Assembly (NCBI GenBank): GCA_964595945.1
Contig: CAZQSL010000053.1
Coordinates: 1 to 22,739, forward strand
DNA length: 22,739 bases
Reading direction: 5' to 3'
Source: CAZQSL01 sp964595945
Lineage (GTDB): Bacteria; UBP15; UBA6099; JAJRTR01
Every line of letters begins with the position of its first letter. Positions within the stretch are counted from its first letter, which is position 1. The notes beneath the pieces are model-generated. The model had not been told where the DNA came from. It was given only the letters and a program-made list of their open reading frames with translations, and did not search any database. Shown one piece after another: positions 1-7,533 of the stretch. The translations under genes were made by a program, and so were the position numbers.

Positions 1-198
1 CGCATTGAATTTCAGGTTGGCAAGATCGCCAGTAGCGATGTCATTTGCGACTATGACAGTCATAACCAATGCGCCAAGAAATACCACGAACATCACGGGA
101 TTTCTGATCTGAGTGCGCGGGTCGAGCTTACGAAACGAATCACCGACAGCACGCTTTATCAGTTTCGTATCCAACAATGAATCTTTATTCTTACTCAT
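1..198 (-). CDS. kdpB: KdpB, potassium-transporting ATPase ATP-binding subunit (N-terminal 66 residues only)
   Basis: KdpB is the P-type ATPase subunit that drives K+ uptake through KdpA in the inner membrane. Only the N-terminus is present; the gene runs off the left edge. The visible part contains the family's typical N-terminal pattern: a basic amphipathic stretch, KLDPRTQIRNPVMFVVFLG (compare the KLNPQAQWRNPVMF stretch of E. coli KdpB), then a first membrane helix. The start is ATG at 198, preceded by AAGGAG with 10 bases spacing. It follows the KdpF-like gene by 55 bases and kdpA on the same strand, so it is the third gene of a kdp operon that continues off the window. The phosphorylation motif and the rest of the enzyme cannot be seen here. 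Confidence 0.93.
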   Translation of the reverse strand, partial: MSKNKDSLLDTKLIKRAVGDSFRKLDPRTQIRNPVMFVVFLGALVMTVIVANDIATGDLANLKFNA

Positions 199-253
199 GA
201 CAAGCCAGCTCCTTTTTGTGGCATCCGCAAAACACGATGCAACAGCCATTCCG

Positions 254-343
254 TCAGTTCTGGTTTGAAAATCCCATCGCGACGAGAAATCCGAGAAAAG
301 TCAGGATGCAGATCAATACCGCCGTTGCGTTGATGTGAGCCAT
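254..343 (-). CDS. kdpF: KdpF-like single-span peptide, 29 residues, between kdpA and kdpB
   Basis: This very short ORF (ATG at 343, TGA at 254-256) has an ideal Shine-Dalgarno, AAGGAG with 8 bases spacing. It encodes a short polar N-terminus, one hydrophobic helix (about residues 8-24, with VLICILTFLGFLVAMGF) and a polar SNQN end. Size and single-span nature match KdpF, the roughly 29-residue lipid-like stabiliser of the KdpFABC complex. The odd point is position: in E. coli kdpF comes before kdpA, whereas here it lies 33 bases after kdpA and 55 bases before kdpB. The call rests on size, hydrophobicity and operon context, because KdpF peptides carry little conserved sequence. It could instead be an unrelated small membrane peptide or a translational spacer. 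Confidence 0.72.
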   Translation of the reverse strand: MAHINATAVLICILTFLGFLVAMGFSNQN

Positions 344-376
344 TTTTACATCTCCTTTTCACTTGCGTTCAGCATG

Positions 377-2065
377 TCAGAAGACACACCCCGACATCAT
401 CAGGAAGTGTTCCATCACCGGGCCAAGCGTCAGCGCGGGCAGAAAAGTGAGCGCACCGACGATTATTACGACACCGATCAGTAGCGCGACAAACAGCGCG
501 CCTTCCGTCGGGAATGTGCCAAGAGACGGCGGTATGTATTTCTTGCGGCCCAGACTGTCGGCAAGCATCAGCACGGGAATGATCACGCCGAACCTGCCCG
601 CAAGCATCGCGATGGATGTCAGTACCGTGTACCACGGAGTCGCCGCGTTGAGTCCCGCGAATGCGCTGCCGTTGTTGTTCGAGGCCGATGTGAATGCGTA
701 CAGCACCTCGCTCAATCCGTGCGGCCCCCTGTTGGCAAAGCTCGCGAGGCCCGCAGGCGCCACAAGCGACACGGACGTAAATATCAGAAGCACCGCGCCC
801 GGCAGCAGCACACCTATCACCGCGAGCAGCACATCTTTCGACTCGATCCGCTTGCCGAGATATTCCGGCGTACGGCCGACCATCAGTCCCGCGATGAACA
901 CGGTAAGCACCGCGAACAGCACCATCCCGTAAACACCCGAGCCCACGCCTCCGAATACCACTTCGCCCATCATCATGTTGAATATCGCGACGCCGCCCGC
1001 CACAGGCGAAAAACTCGAATGCATCGCGTTGACCGATCCGTTCGACGCCACGGTTGTCGCCATGCCCCACAGCACGCTCGGCATGATGCCCAGCCGCGTT
1101 TCCTTGCCTTCCATGAACGGCAGCCCGTTGGCGGGATTGATCTGAAATTCCGCCCACAGCGCGACCGCGAGTCCCGCGACGAATATGGTGAACATCGCGC
1201 ACAGCAGGGCAATGCCGTGACCGCGCCGTCTGACGAACAGTCCGAACGTATATGCCATCGCCGACGGCAGGAGAAGTATCGAAAGACACTCAATGAAATT
1301 GCTGAACGGTGTGGGATTCTCGAACGGATGCGCACTGTTGACCCCGAAGAAACCGCCGCCATTGGTGCCGAGCTGCTTGATCGCGACCTGCGAAGCCGCT
1401 GGCCCCATCGGCAGCGTCTGGCGTGCGCCCTCGATTGTGTTAGCGTCTGCATAGTGCGCAAAATTCTGAACCACTCCCTGACCGACCAGCACAAGCGCAA
1501 CGACAAATGACAGAGGAAGAAGAATATATAGAGTAGCCCTGACGATATCGACCCAGAAATTTCCGAGCGACGAGCTTTGCCTGCGCGACAGGCCGCGCGC
1601 AAGCGCAGCCATGACAGCAATCCCGGTCGCTGCGCTCACGAAATTCTGCACCGTCAGGCCGATCATCTGAACGAAATAACTAAGCGTTACTTCACCGGAG
1701 TAAGCCTGCCAGTTCGTGTTCGTAACAAAACTTATTGCCGTGTTGACTGCCAGAAGCACTGGCACACCACGAAGTCCATGCGGATTGAGAGGCAACCGGT
1801 GCTGGAACAACTGAAGAACCGTGACGAGTATGACACCGGCGAGACTGAACGCCACAACGGCAAACGAATAACCCCGCCAGTTCATCTCACTTTCGGGATC
1901 GATGCCCGCAACGCGGTAAATCACCCGCTCGACCGGCCGCAGAACCGACAGCACCGGCACACGTTCACCGTCGAGCACCTTCGCAAACAGCGACCCGAGC
2001 AGCGGCGTCAGCCCGGTCAGGAGAACAAAAAACAAACTGATTTCGATCCACGCACTCGTTTCCAT
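377..2065 (-). CDS. kdpA: KdpA, potassium-binding and translocating subunit
   Basis: KdpA is the channel-like subunit of the high-affinity K+ pump KdpFABC in the inner membrane. The 562-residue product has about ten hydrophobic spans and matches the family over its whole length (E. coli 557 residues). Recognisable selectivity-filter regions are VTNTNWQAYSGE, KQLGTNGGGFFGVNSAHPFENP, VASNGSVNAMHSSF (the E. coli equivalent has SCGAVNAMH) and ASNNNGSAFAGL; GEVVFGGVGSG and GRTPEYLGK are also present. An in-frame ATG at 2080 would add five residues, but GGAGG lies 8 bases before the ATG at 2065, so 2065 is preferred. It is the first gene of the visible kdp operon. Its upstream region carries KdpE-like repeats, which suggests induction at low K+; no kdpDE genes are in the window. 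Confidence 0.97.
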   Translation of the reverse strand: METSAWIEISLFFVLLTGLTPLLGSLFAKVLDGERVPVLSVLRPVERVIYRVAGIDPESEMNWRGYSFAVVAFSLAGVILVTVLQLFQHRLPLNPHGLRGVPVLLAVNTAISFVTNTNWQAYSGEVTLSYFVQMIGLTVQNFVSAATGIAVMAALARGLSRRQSSSLGNFWVDIVRATLYILLPLSFVVALVLVGQGVVQNFAHYADANTIEGARQTLPMGPAASQVAIKQLGTNGGGFFGVNSAHPFENPTPFSNFIECLSILLLPSAMAYTFGLFVRRRGHGIALLCAMFTIFVAGLAVALWAEFQINPANGLPFMEGKETRLGIMPSVLWGMATTVASNGSVNAMHSSFSPVAGGVAIFNMMMGEVVFGGVGSGVYGMVLFAVLTVFIAGLMVGRTPEYLGKRIESKDVLLAVIGVLLPGAVLLIFTSVSLVAPAGLASFANRGPHGLSEVLYAFTSASNNNGSAFAGLNAATPWYTVLTSIAMLAGRFGVIIPVLMLADSLGRKKYIPPSLGTFPTEGALFVALLIGVVIIVGALTFLPALTLGPVMEHFLMMSGCVF

Positions 2066-2106
2066 GACATGCGCCTCCATTGTTACTAAAAGTCTATCGA
2101 GGAGCG

Positions 2107-2155
2107 CATAAAATGTGCGTAAATGTTTGCCACATACACATAAAAATCACATAAA
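2107..2155 (-). promoter_or_regulatory. Putative KdpE-type operator: two 17-bp direct-repeat sites upstream of kdpA
   Basis: Read on the minus strand, 2155-2139 is TTTATG-TGATT-TTTATG and 2123-2107 is TTTACG-CACAT-TTTATG. Each is a direct repeat of TTTAYG with an 11-base period, and the four hexamers start at 2155, 2144, 2123 and 2112, i.e. one, two and one helical turns apart. The known E. coli KdpE site is also 17 bp, TTTATA-CTTTT-TTTACA, with the same 6-5-6 layout. The array ends 41 bases before the kdpA start codon, a sensible place for an activator. The assignment to KdpE is inference from this similarity and from the downstream gene. Confidence 0.6.
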
Positions 2156-2443
2156 ACGGTTCATCCGGCTAACGGCATTGCGTTTATACGAAATATCTAT
2201 TGAATTTCCCTATGTATGGTTATGGTCTGCCTGGATGATCTGGTGTACCAACCGAAAACAATAAACCCGAATCCGTCAATAGAAAGTGCGCTATTGTCGA
2301 ATCCGGCAGTCGCGATAAGGGCGAACTGCTGTGTTGCCGGTGCATTTTTTTGTTTGCGTATGACGAGTATATTCTGCCCGAACTCTATTGCAAAATTCGG
2401 GTTCAAAAATAGTTCGAATAATTTCCATGATTCGAAAAGAATA
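2156..2443. other. Intergenic stretch without a convincing gene
   Basis: This is AT-richer than its surroundings and lies between the kdp operator and the terminator of the TolC-like gene. Two short overlapping ORFs (80 codons plus strand, 69 codons minus strand) occupy it, but neither has a good ribosome-binding site, a recognisable domain or the codon use of the neighbours. I regard it as non-coding or as decayed sequence. Confidence 0.4.
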
Positions 2444-2469
2444 AAGCCCCGGTCGTGAGGCCGGGGCTT
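2444..2469 (-). terminator. Rho-independent-type terminator after the TolC-like gene
   Basis: A 9-bp perfect stem AAGCCCCGG / CCGGGGCTT with an 8-base loop lies 31 bases beyond the stop codon of the gene at 2501. On the minus strand it is followed by the T-rich TATTCTTTTC. The T tract is imperfect but the stem is strong. It closes the envelope cluster and separates it from kdp. Confidence 0.8.
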
Positions 2470-2500
2470 CGATGTTTGTGCATGGGACTGGCGGGCTGGA

Positions 2501-4420
2501 TCAGAAGGTACCCATGATTTTGCGCAGATTTTCCTGAGCGGTTATGACTGCTTCCTGATCGGAGAAGTAGCGGTCTTGCTGAGAGAAGAATGAGTCGCGG
2601 TAGGAGTCGACCTGATATTCCGTGACTTTGCCATATTCGCGGAGTTTTCGCGTGATTTCGAGACGTCGTTTTGCATTGTCAACGATTTTGGATTGCAGGG
2701 TGAGTTTCTGGACGGCTTCGACCAAGTCGTTGTAGGCTTTGCGCGCGCTGAGTTCTTCGAGTTCGGTCTGGCGCGTAAGGTCGATTTTGAGTTTATTGAG
2801 ATTTTCGAGCTGTTTTTTCTCGACGCCCTTGCGTTGGGTGTTGTCGTAGAGATTCCAGGTGAGGCCGGCGGCGATGGAGAGGTTGTCGTCGGAGGTACGT
2901 GTGCCGCCTGTGGTGGTGAGCGATGAGATGAGAGATGATGAAGTTCTTTCGGAGGGTACGTTGATGTAGTTGATGGCGCCGAGGTCGAGGCCGTATGTCT
3001 GGTTGGAGTTGTTGAGTGTGAGGCCGTAGGCATTGCGGTGGTCTTCGTAACCGACTTTGGCCGAGAAAACGGGTTTGTAGTCCCAGGCGAGTTGCTGGAA
3101 TTTGAGTTGCGCTTCGTCGAATTCGGAATTGAGATAGGTCATCTGATAGGAGTTTTGTTTTGTGGTGGAGACGATTTCGGGGAGAGTGAAGTCGAAGGAG
3201 GGGATATCGCCGACGAATTGGACATTGGTGTCGTAGGGGAGGTTGAGGAGTTGGAGGAGTTCGAGCTTTTTCTGTGTGAGGTCGCCGTTGAGGACGTCGA
3301 TGCGGTTTTGCTCGTTGAGGACATCGAGTTCGGCGGTAAGGACGTCGATGCGGGGTACGTCTTTGGCGATTTCGAATCGTTTTTGCTGCTGGACGAGTTT
3401 TGCCTGATATTCCTTGAGGAGTTTCTGGCGGGTTTCGATCTGCTGCTGTTTGAGGATGATGAGGAAGAAAGCGGAGCGGACCTGGGATATGACATCGCGG
3501 AGTTTTTGTTCGTAGTTGTAAGTGGCGAGGCGGCGGTTTTGGCGGACCTGGATAGTGGAGGCAGGATCGCGTCCCCATTCGAGGAGGCGTTGTGAAAATC
3601 TGAAGCCCGCCTGGATATTAGAGGTGGATCGTCTTGAGGCAGAGGCGATGGTGTCGTTGAAATAGTCGACGATGTTTTGAGTTTCCTCGAAGAGTTGTTC
3701 GAGATCGTCGGTGTCGATGTTTGTGCCCGGTATAATGGCGTTGGCCGAGCGCTGGGCGGAGGTGCCGGCGGATGTGGTGCGCTGGAGGTATTTGGAAATG
3801 TCGATGCCGTATTGGGATGCGAGGGATGTGACTTGTGAGAGGTCGACGCCGTATTGTGACGCGAGGGCAGAGAGGTCTGTGCCCGATGAAGAGGATGAGC
3901 CGCCGGAGAGAGTTTGCCCGATGGATGAGGAGTCCATGCCGATGGGAGAGATGACCGGGGGGTTGAGTGTGGGATTGTAGGATTTGAGGAGTGAGCCCTG
4001 GTTGCGGCTTGCGTCTGCGACGAAGTCGATGTGAGAGTAGAAGCGTGAGCGGTCGACCATCTGGTCGCCGTCGACGCTGTTGAGGTCCGCGAGCTTCATT
4101 CGGAGTTCGTGGTTGTTGTCGATGGCCTGTTTGATGCATTTTTCGAGGTTGAGGATGATGATGTTTTCAGGAGCGGCGTTTTCAGGGGCGGAGGCGATGA
4201 TGTGAGAGAGATTTTCAGTGGAGAGCGCCTTTGGGGCCGGGATGGTGGGATACGCGTCATCGGAGAGCGGGTCATCGAAGGAGACTGCCGCGACGGTTTC
4301 CGGAGCGGGCAGAGCCGGAGGGATGGCGGTGGTGATGAGCGAGTCCTGCGCCGCGGCGGAGGTGGTGAGGAGGGTTGCCGCTGCTGCTATGGTGATGAGG
4401 TAGTTTTTTAGTCCTGCCAT
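2501..4420 (-). CDS. TolC-family outer-membrane channel protein with an enlarged, Ser-rich N-terminal insert
   Basis: The product is 639 residues, longer than the usual 430-500 of TolC/OEP proteins. Residues 1-24 are a signal peptide ending in AAAQD. The first OEP half begins around 89 (ILNLEKCIKQAIDNNHELRMK), and the typical coiled-coil helices follow at about 300-395 and 532-635, ending NLRKIMG. The beta-barrel strand segments are short and Ser/Thr-rich (FYSHIDFVADAS, FSAKVGYEDH, LSIAAGLTWNLYDNT). The extra length is a low-complexity insert at about 145-268, including a Ser run and a 14-residue tandem repeat (LASQYGVDLS, then LASQYGIDIS). It is preceded by AGGAAA and lies 73 bases after a gene with an HlyD-like hairpin, so the two probably act as adaptor and outer-membrane channel. 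The substrate is unknown. Confidence 0.88.
   Translation of the reverse strand: MAGLKNYLITIAAAATLLTTSAAAQDSLITTAIPPALPAPETVAAVSFDDPLSDDAYPTIPAPKALSTENLSHIIASAPENAAPENIIILNLEKCIKQAIDNNHELRMKLADLNSVDGDQMVDRSRFYSHIDFVADASRNQGSLLKSYNPTLNPPVISPIGMDSSSIGQTLSGGSSSSSGTDLSALASQYGVDLSQVTSLASQYGIDISKYLQRTTSAGTSAQRSANAIIPGTNIDTDDLEQLFEETQNIVDYFNDTIASASRRSTSNIQAGFRFSQRLLEWGRDPASTIQVRQNRRLATYNYEQKLRDVISQVRSAFFLIILKQQQIETRQKLLKEYQAKLVQQQKRFEIAKDVPRIDVLTAELDVLNEQNRIDVLNGDLTQKKLELLQLLNLPYDTNVQFVGDIPSFDFTLPEIVSTTKQNSYQMTYLNSEFDEAQLKFQQLAWDYKPVFSAKVGYEDHRNAYGLTLNNSNQTYGLDLGAINYINVPSERTSSSLISSLTTTGGTRTSDDNLSIAAGLTWNLYDNTQRKGVEKKQLENLNKLKIDLTRQTELEELSARKAYNDLVEAVQKLTLQSKIVDNAKRRLEITRKLREYGKVTEYQVDSYRDSFFSQQDRYFSDQEAVITAQENLRKIMGTF
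3800..3868 (-). repeat. Imperfect 42-bp-period duplication inside the TolC-like gene
   Basis: Plus-strand segments at about 3800-3826 and 3842-3868 are near copies (GTCGATGCCGTATTGGGATG against GTCGACGCCGTATTGTGACG, both followed by CGAGGG). The period is 42 bp, i.e. 14 codons, so the reading frame is kept. They encode the duplicated LASQYG(V/I)D(L/I)S units. Confidence 0.75.
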
Positions 4421-4493
4421 ATCGTGGTTTTCCTATCATTAAGGATTTGCCCGCGGCCGTGGGCGGCGGGTTTGCGCGTGTGGGTCCAGAGTG

Positions 4494-6098
4494 TTAGCGG
4501 CGGCTGAGTTTGACGGTGATGACGGCGAGGATGACGACGCCGAGGATAAGTGAGATGACGATGATGAGGTTGCCGGTGAGGTTGGTTTTGCCTGAGACCT
4601 GTATGCGTATGTCCTTTTGACTGGATTTTACGGATGTGCCTTCGTAGTCCGTTTCGCCTTCGATTTTGACTTCGTAGGCGCCGACTTCGACGTTGGCTGG
4701 TGGCGTGATGGTGACCTTGACGTCGATTTCCTTGCGAGGTGAGAGGGATTCGATTTCTTCGGGGTCAAGGGTGACTTTCCATTCGTAGGGGGCTTCGATG
4801 TTGAAGCGGATGTCGTTGAGGTCGACCGAGCCGGTGTTTTTGACGGTCATTTTGGTGGAGATGGGGTCGCCGACCTTGATTTCGTAGTAGAGGGTGGAGA
4901 AGTTGGATTCGAATTTGCCGGTGCCGCGTGGGGTGAGTTCGACTCGTTCGAAGCCGATTTTGAGTGCGGTCATCTGCTGCTCTGTGACGTAGCCGCCGCG
5001 GGATTGTGCGCGGAGCGCTGCGATGGCGCCTTCGGTGCCGACGACGGCGTAGAAGGAAATGGGTTTTTTTAGATCGCTGTCGGGGAGTGTGTCGGGGACG
5101 TTGACCTGGAGGGTGATGGCTTGCTTGGTGACGCCCTGTGAGAATTTTACACGTGAGAGCTGAGTGCTTTTGTCAGTGAATTTGTAGCGGAATTTGCCCG
5201 GGAGGTTGAAGGCTTCGAGGGTAAAGGTGGCTTCGGTTTCGGCGAGGCGTTCGAGGTCGATCGCGTAGCTGACCTGTGAGCCGAGCTGGCCTTCCTGGGC
5301 GAATTGGAGAGCCGAGACGCGGACGATGTCTTCGGTGGATTTTTTGACGAGGAAGATGTTGCGGGTTTCTTCCCTGTTCTGGTATTTGAGGATGACGGAG
5401 ACTTCTTCGGCTTCGTTGTCGAGTTTGAAGTCAAGGGTTTTGGTGGCGTTGAGGGGGAGTTTCGAGACCTTGATTTCGAATGGGTCGCCGATGGCGGTGG
5501 AGCCTGACTTGATGGAGATGTAGAGGTCGTCGATAGTGAGGAGGCCGGGGACATTCTGTTTTTTGATGCCGGCTTCGGGGACGCCGTCGCGCATGCCCAT
5601 CATGGCGAGGTCGAGGTCGGAGTCGTTGGTGATGGTGAGAGCCATGTGGCGGCGGTTTTCGATGTCGATGTACTGATAGGCGTCGAGGATGGAGATGTGG
5701 GTGGATTCCTGGAGAAATGAGAGGGCGGTTTTGGCGAGGTCGATTTTGGCGAGAGAGAGTTTGCGGTCTGCTTCGATGAGTTCGGTTTCGGCGTCGGAGG
5801 CCTCTTTGCCGGTGACGACGTCCTGTTTATAGAGTTCCTGCATTGTTTCAGCGTCTTTTTTCTTGTCGTTGTAGAGGTCGCGGGCTGCCTGGAGAGAGAC
5901 TTTGGCTTCGTCGAGTTTGAGGAGTTTGAGTCGAGTGTCTTTGCTGAGTGATGAGTCGGTTGAGGTGGAAACTTTAACCGGCAGTTTTGGTGGAGCGCTG
6001 ATGGTGGTGCCGCTGGTGGTGGTGATGATGAGCAGCAGGATGGCCAGTGCGGTGGCAGTGGCCGTGATTCTGGATCGCTGGTATCGGGTTGTCTTCAA
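4494..6098 (-). CDS. Membrane-anchored protein with HlyD/AcrA-like helical hairpin and NEW3-type domain
   Basis: The 534-residue product starts with a basic N-terminus and a hydrophobic signal/anchor (about 11-33) and ends with a second span (about 508-529) followed by KLSRR. Residues 54-132 form two long amphipathic helices joined by a turn: LDEAKVSLQAARDLYNDK, then ELYKQDVVTGKEASDAETEL, then DRKLSLAKIDLAKTAL. The turn closely resembles the hairpin tip of HlyD/AcrA adaptor proteins, which touches TolC. Beta-rich modules follow (about 137-260, 262-345) and then a NEW3/CARDB-like domain at about 405-500 (MTVKNTGSVDLNDIRFNIEA, VTITPPANVEVGAYEVKIEG). I see no lipoyl domain. The start is TTG at 6098 with GGGAGG 6 bases before it. 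The TolC-like gene follows at once, supporting an adaptor role, though no inner-membrane pump is next to it. The adaptor role is inference from the hairpin and context. Confidence 0.7.
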   Translation of the reverse strand: MKTTRYQRSRITATATALAILLLIITTTSGTTISAPPKLPVKVSTSTDSSLSKDTRLKLLKLDEAKVSLQAARDLYNDKKKDAETMQELYKQDVVTGKEASDAETELIEADRKLSLAKIDLAKTALSFLQESTHISILDAYQYIDIENRRHMALTITNDSDLDLAMMGMRDGVPEAGIKKQNVPGLLTIDDLYISIKSGSTAIGDPFEIKVSKLPLNATKTLDFKLDNEAEEVSVILKYQNREETRNIFLVKKSTEDIVRVSALQFAQEGQLGSQVSYAIDLERLAETEATFTLEAFNLPGKFRYKFTDKSTQLSRVKFSQGVTKQAITLQVNVPDTLPDSDLKKPISFYAVVGTEGAIAALRAQSRGGYVTEQQMTALKIGFERVELTPRGTGKFESNFSTLYYEIKVGDPISTKMTVKNTGSVDLNDIRFNIEAPYEWKVTLDPEEIESLSPRKEIDVKVTITPPANVEVGAYEVKIEGETDYEGTSVKSSQKDIRIQVSGKTNLTGNLIIVISLILGVVILAVITVKLSRR

Positions 6099-6117
6099 TT
6101 CTTTCCTCCCACGCTAT

Positions 6118-6162
6118 TTTCGGATGGCTTGAGCATCCGGAAAACACCTTGCCCTGGTGTTT
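6118..6162 (-). promoter_or_regulatory. Two adjacent hairpins in the leader of the adaptor-like gene
   Basis: On the minus strand the first hairpin is AAACACC-AGGGCAA-GGTGTTT (6162-6142), followed directly by CGGATG-CTCAAGC-CATCCG (6139-6121), then AAAATAGCGT and the GGGAGG ribosome-binding site of the TTG-start gene. No T tract follows either hairpin, so they are not typical terminators; they could damp read-through from the upstream gene, protect mRNA or control translation. In the rest of the 200-base gap a TTGACA hexamer (6262-6257, minus) has no fitting -10 partner. Confidence 0.45.
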
Positions 6163-6307
6163 GATGGTGCATAATGAGTGGTGCGGTTACGGGGTGGCGA
6201 GCCCGGATTTTGGGTATATTAACCCGCCGCTAGTGCTGATGGCGGATGTTGGACAGTGTCAAACATGTTGCCGTAATGGAGCCGGGACAGCCATTTGCGG
6301 GGGCTGG

Positions 6308-7372
6308 TCACGGTAAGATGAGTTTGCATTTGTCGCCGACGGTGATGTCGATGGAGATGGGGCGTTTGTCGACGCCTTCGATGGTGACATCGTGGCCGAT
6401 GAGGCTGTTTTCGATGCGGGAGGCGACATTGGCGATGGTGGAGCCTGACATGATGATCGAGTTGTCGATTTCGCTGTCGATGATGGTGCAGTTGTCGTCG
6501 ATGGATGTGTAGGGGCCGATGTAGGAAGATTCGATAGTGGTGTTTTTGCCGATGATGGCTGGGCCGCAGATTTTGCTGTCGATGATGGAGGCGCCGGTTT
6601 CGATGACGACGGTGCCCGTGATTTGAGATGATGAGTCGATGGTGCCGAGGGTGGTGGGGGTGAGGAGTTGGAGTGCGGCGCGGTTGGCTTCGATCATGTC
6701 GCCTTTCTGGCCTGTGTCTTTCCACCATCCGTCAACGACATGGGGGGATACTTTGCCGCCCATGTTGATGATTTCGGCGATGGTGTCGGTGATTTCGAGT
6801 TCGCCGCGTTTGGAGGGTTTGATACGTTTGGCTGCTTCGAAGACTATGGGAGTGAAGATGTAGACGCCGATGACGGCGAGATTTGATTTTGGTTCTTTGG
6901 GTTTTTCGACAATGGAGGTGATTTTGCCGTCTGTGACTTCTGCGACGCCGAAGTGTTGGGGTTCGGGGACTTCCTTGAGCATGATGGCGGCCTGGGGTTT
7001 TTCTTTGAGGAATTCGTCGGCGAGGGGTTTGATACCTTTTTCGAGAAGGTTGTCGCCGAGGAAGAGTATAAAGTCGTCGCCTGCGATGTAATCTTCGGCG
7101 CAGAGGACGGCATGAGCGATGCCGAGTGTTTTGTCCTGGGTGACGTAGGTGATATTCATGCCCCACTGCGAACCGTCGCCGAGGAAAGGTTCGATGTCTT
7201 TGCGGTTGTCGCTGACGACGATGCCGAGATCGGTGACTCCAGCTTCTTTCATGGCTTCGAATGCGTAGACGATGACGGGTTTATTGGCGACCGGGATCAT
7301 TTGTTTCGGAAGGGCGTATGTGATGGGGCGCATGCGTGTGCCTTTGCCGGCGCAGAGGATGAGACCTTTCAT
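6308..7372 (-). CDS. rmlA: Glucose-1-phosphate thymidylyltransferase, long form (RmlA-long / StrD type)
   Basis: This family makes dTDP-glucose from dTTP and glucose-1-phosphate, the first step to dTDP-rhamnose and other deoxysugars for surface glycans. The 354-residue product has the N-terminal signature MKGLILCAGKGTRMRPITYA followed by PKQMIPVANKP, then LGDNL as metal/nucleotide site, EKPKEPKSNLAVIGVYIF and DGWWKDTGQKGDM. The C-terminal 110 residues (from about 245) are a left-handed beta-helix of hexapeptide repeats, which marks the long form; the short RmlA has about 290 residues. The start is ATG at 7372 with GGGAG 8 bases upstream; an in-frame ATG at 7414 lacks such a site. Other dTDP-sugar genes are absent here. 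It lies inside the envelope cluster but has its own likely promoter, so it may be only a neighbour. Nucleotide specificity cannot be proved from sequence alone. Confidence 0.9.
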   Translation of the reverse strand: MKGLILCAGKGTRMRPITYALPKQMIPVANKPVIVYAFEAMKEAGVTDLGIVVSDNRKDIEPFLGDGSQWGMNITYVTQDKTLGIAHAVLCAEDYIAGDDFILFLGDNLLEKGIKPLADEFLKEKPQAAIMLKEVPEPQHFGVAEVTDGKITSIVEKPKEPKSNLAVIGVYIFTPIVFEAAKRIKPSKRGELEITDTIAEIINMGGKVSPHVVDGWWKDTGQKGDMIEANRAALQLLTPTTLGTIDSSSQITGTVVIETGASIIDSKICGPAIIGKNTTIESSYIGPYTSIDDNCTIIDSEIDNSIIMSGSTIANVASRIENSLIGHDVTIEGVDKRPISIDITVGDKCKLILP

Positions 7373-7455
7373 GTTTGTTGCTCCCTGGTTGATTCTGGAC
7401 TGTGTGGGTTGCACGGTGAGGCAACCGGTTGGTCGGGCACTGCACAGCCGGTACT

Positions 7456-7484
7456 AAAATATACGATATTTTTTCATTAGGCAA
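7456..7484 (-). promoter_or_regulatory. Putative sigma70-type promoter upstream of rmlA
   Basis: On the minus strand there is TTGCCT (7484-7479), a 17-base AT-rich spacer and TATTTT (7461-7456); TATATT two bases further upstream is an alternative -10. It lies about 80 bases before the rmlA start, in the only AT-rich patch of that gap, which otherwise holds no gene. Confidence 0.5.
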
Positions 7485-7533
7485 GACAATTTTTATAATA
7501 GGTGTGGAGTGGAGGACATGTCGAGGGATGTGG

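Noticed and set aside
369..1289. Long minus-strand ORF (306 codons) inside kdpA, and plus-strand ORFs in the same area
   Set aside because: They are other-frame shadows of kdpA, rich in Arg/His/Gly with no domain pattern, while kdpA is certain.
2197..2458. Two short overlapping ORFs on opposite strands between kdp and the TolC-like gene
   Set aside because: No good ribosome site, no family resemblance, and each can exist only if the other is not real.
2066..2500. A c-di-AMP (ydaO-type) riboswitch in front of kdpA
   Set aside because: I looked for its conserved core and terminator arrangement and saw neither; the phased TTTAYG repeats explain the region better.
3038..3595. Acidic plus-strand ORF of 185 codons opposite the TolC-like gene
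   Set aside because: It is the complement of a C/A-rich coding strand, which gives spurious Glu/Val/Phe-rich frames.
6257..6262. Consensus TTGACA on the minus strand as a promoter for the adaptor-like gene
   Set aside because: At spacings of 16-18 bases there is no acceptable -10 hexamer.
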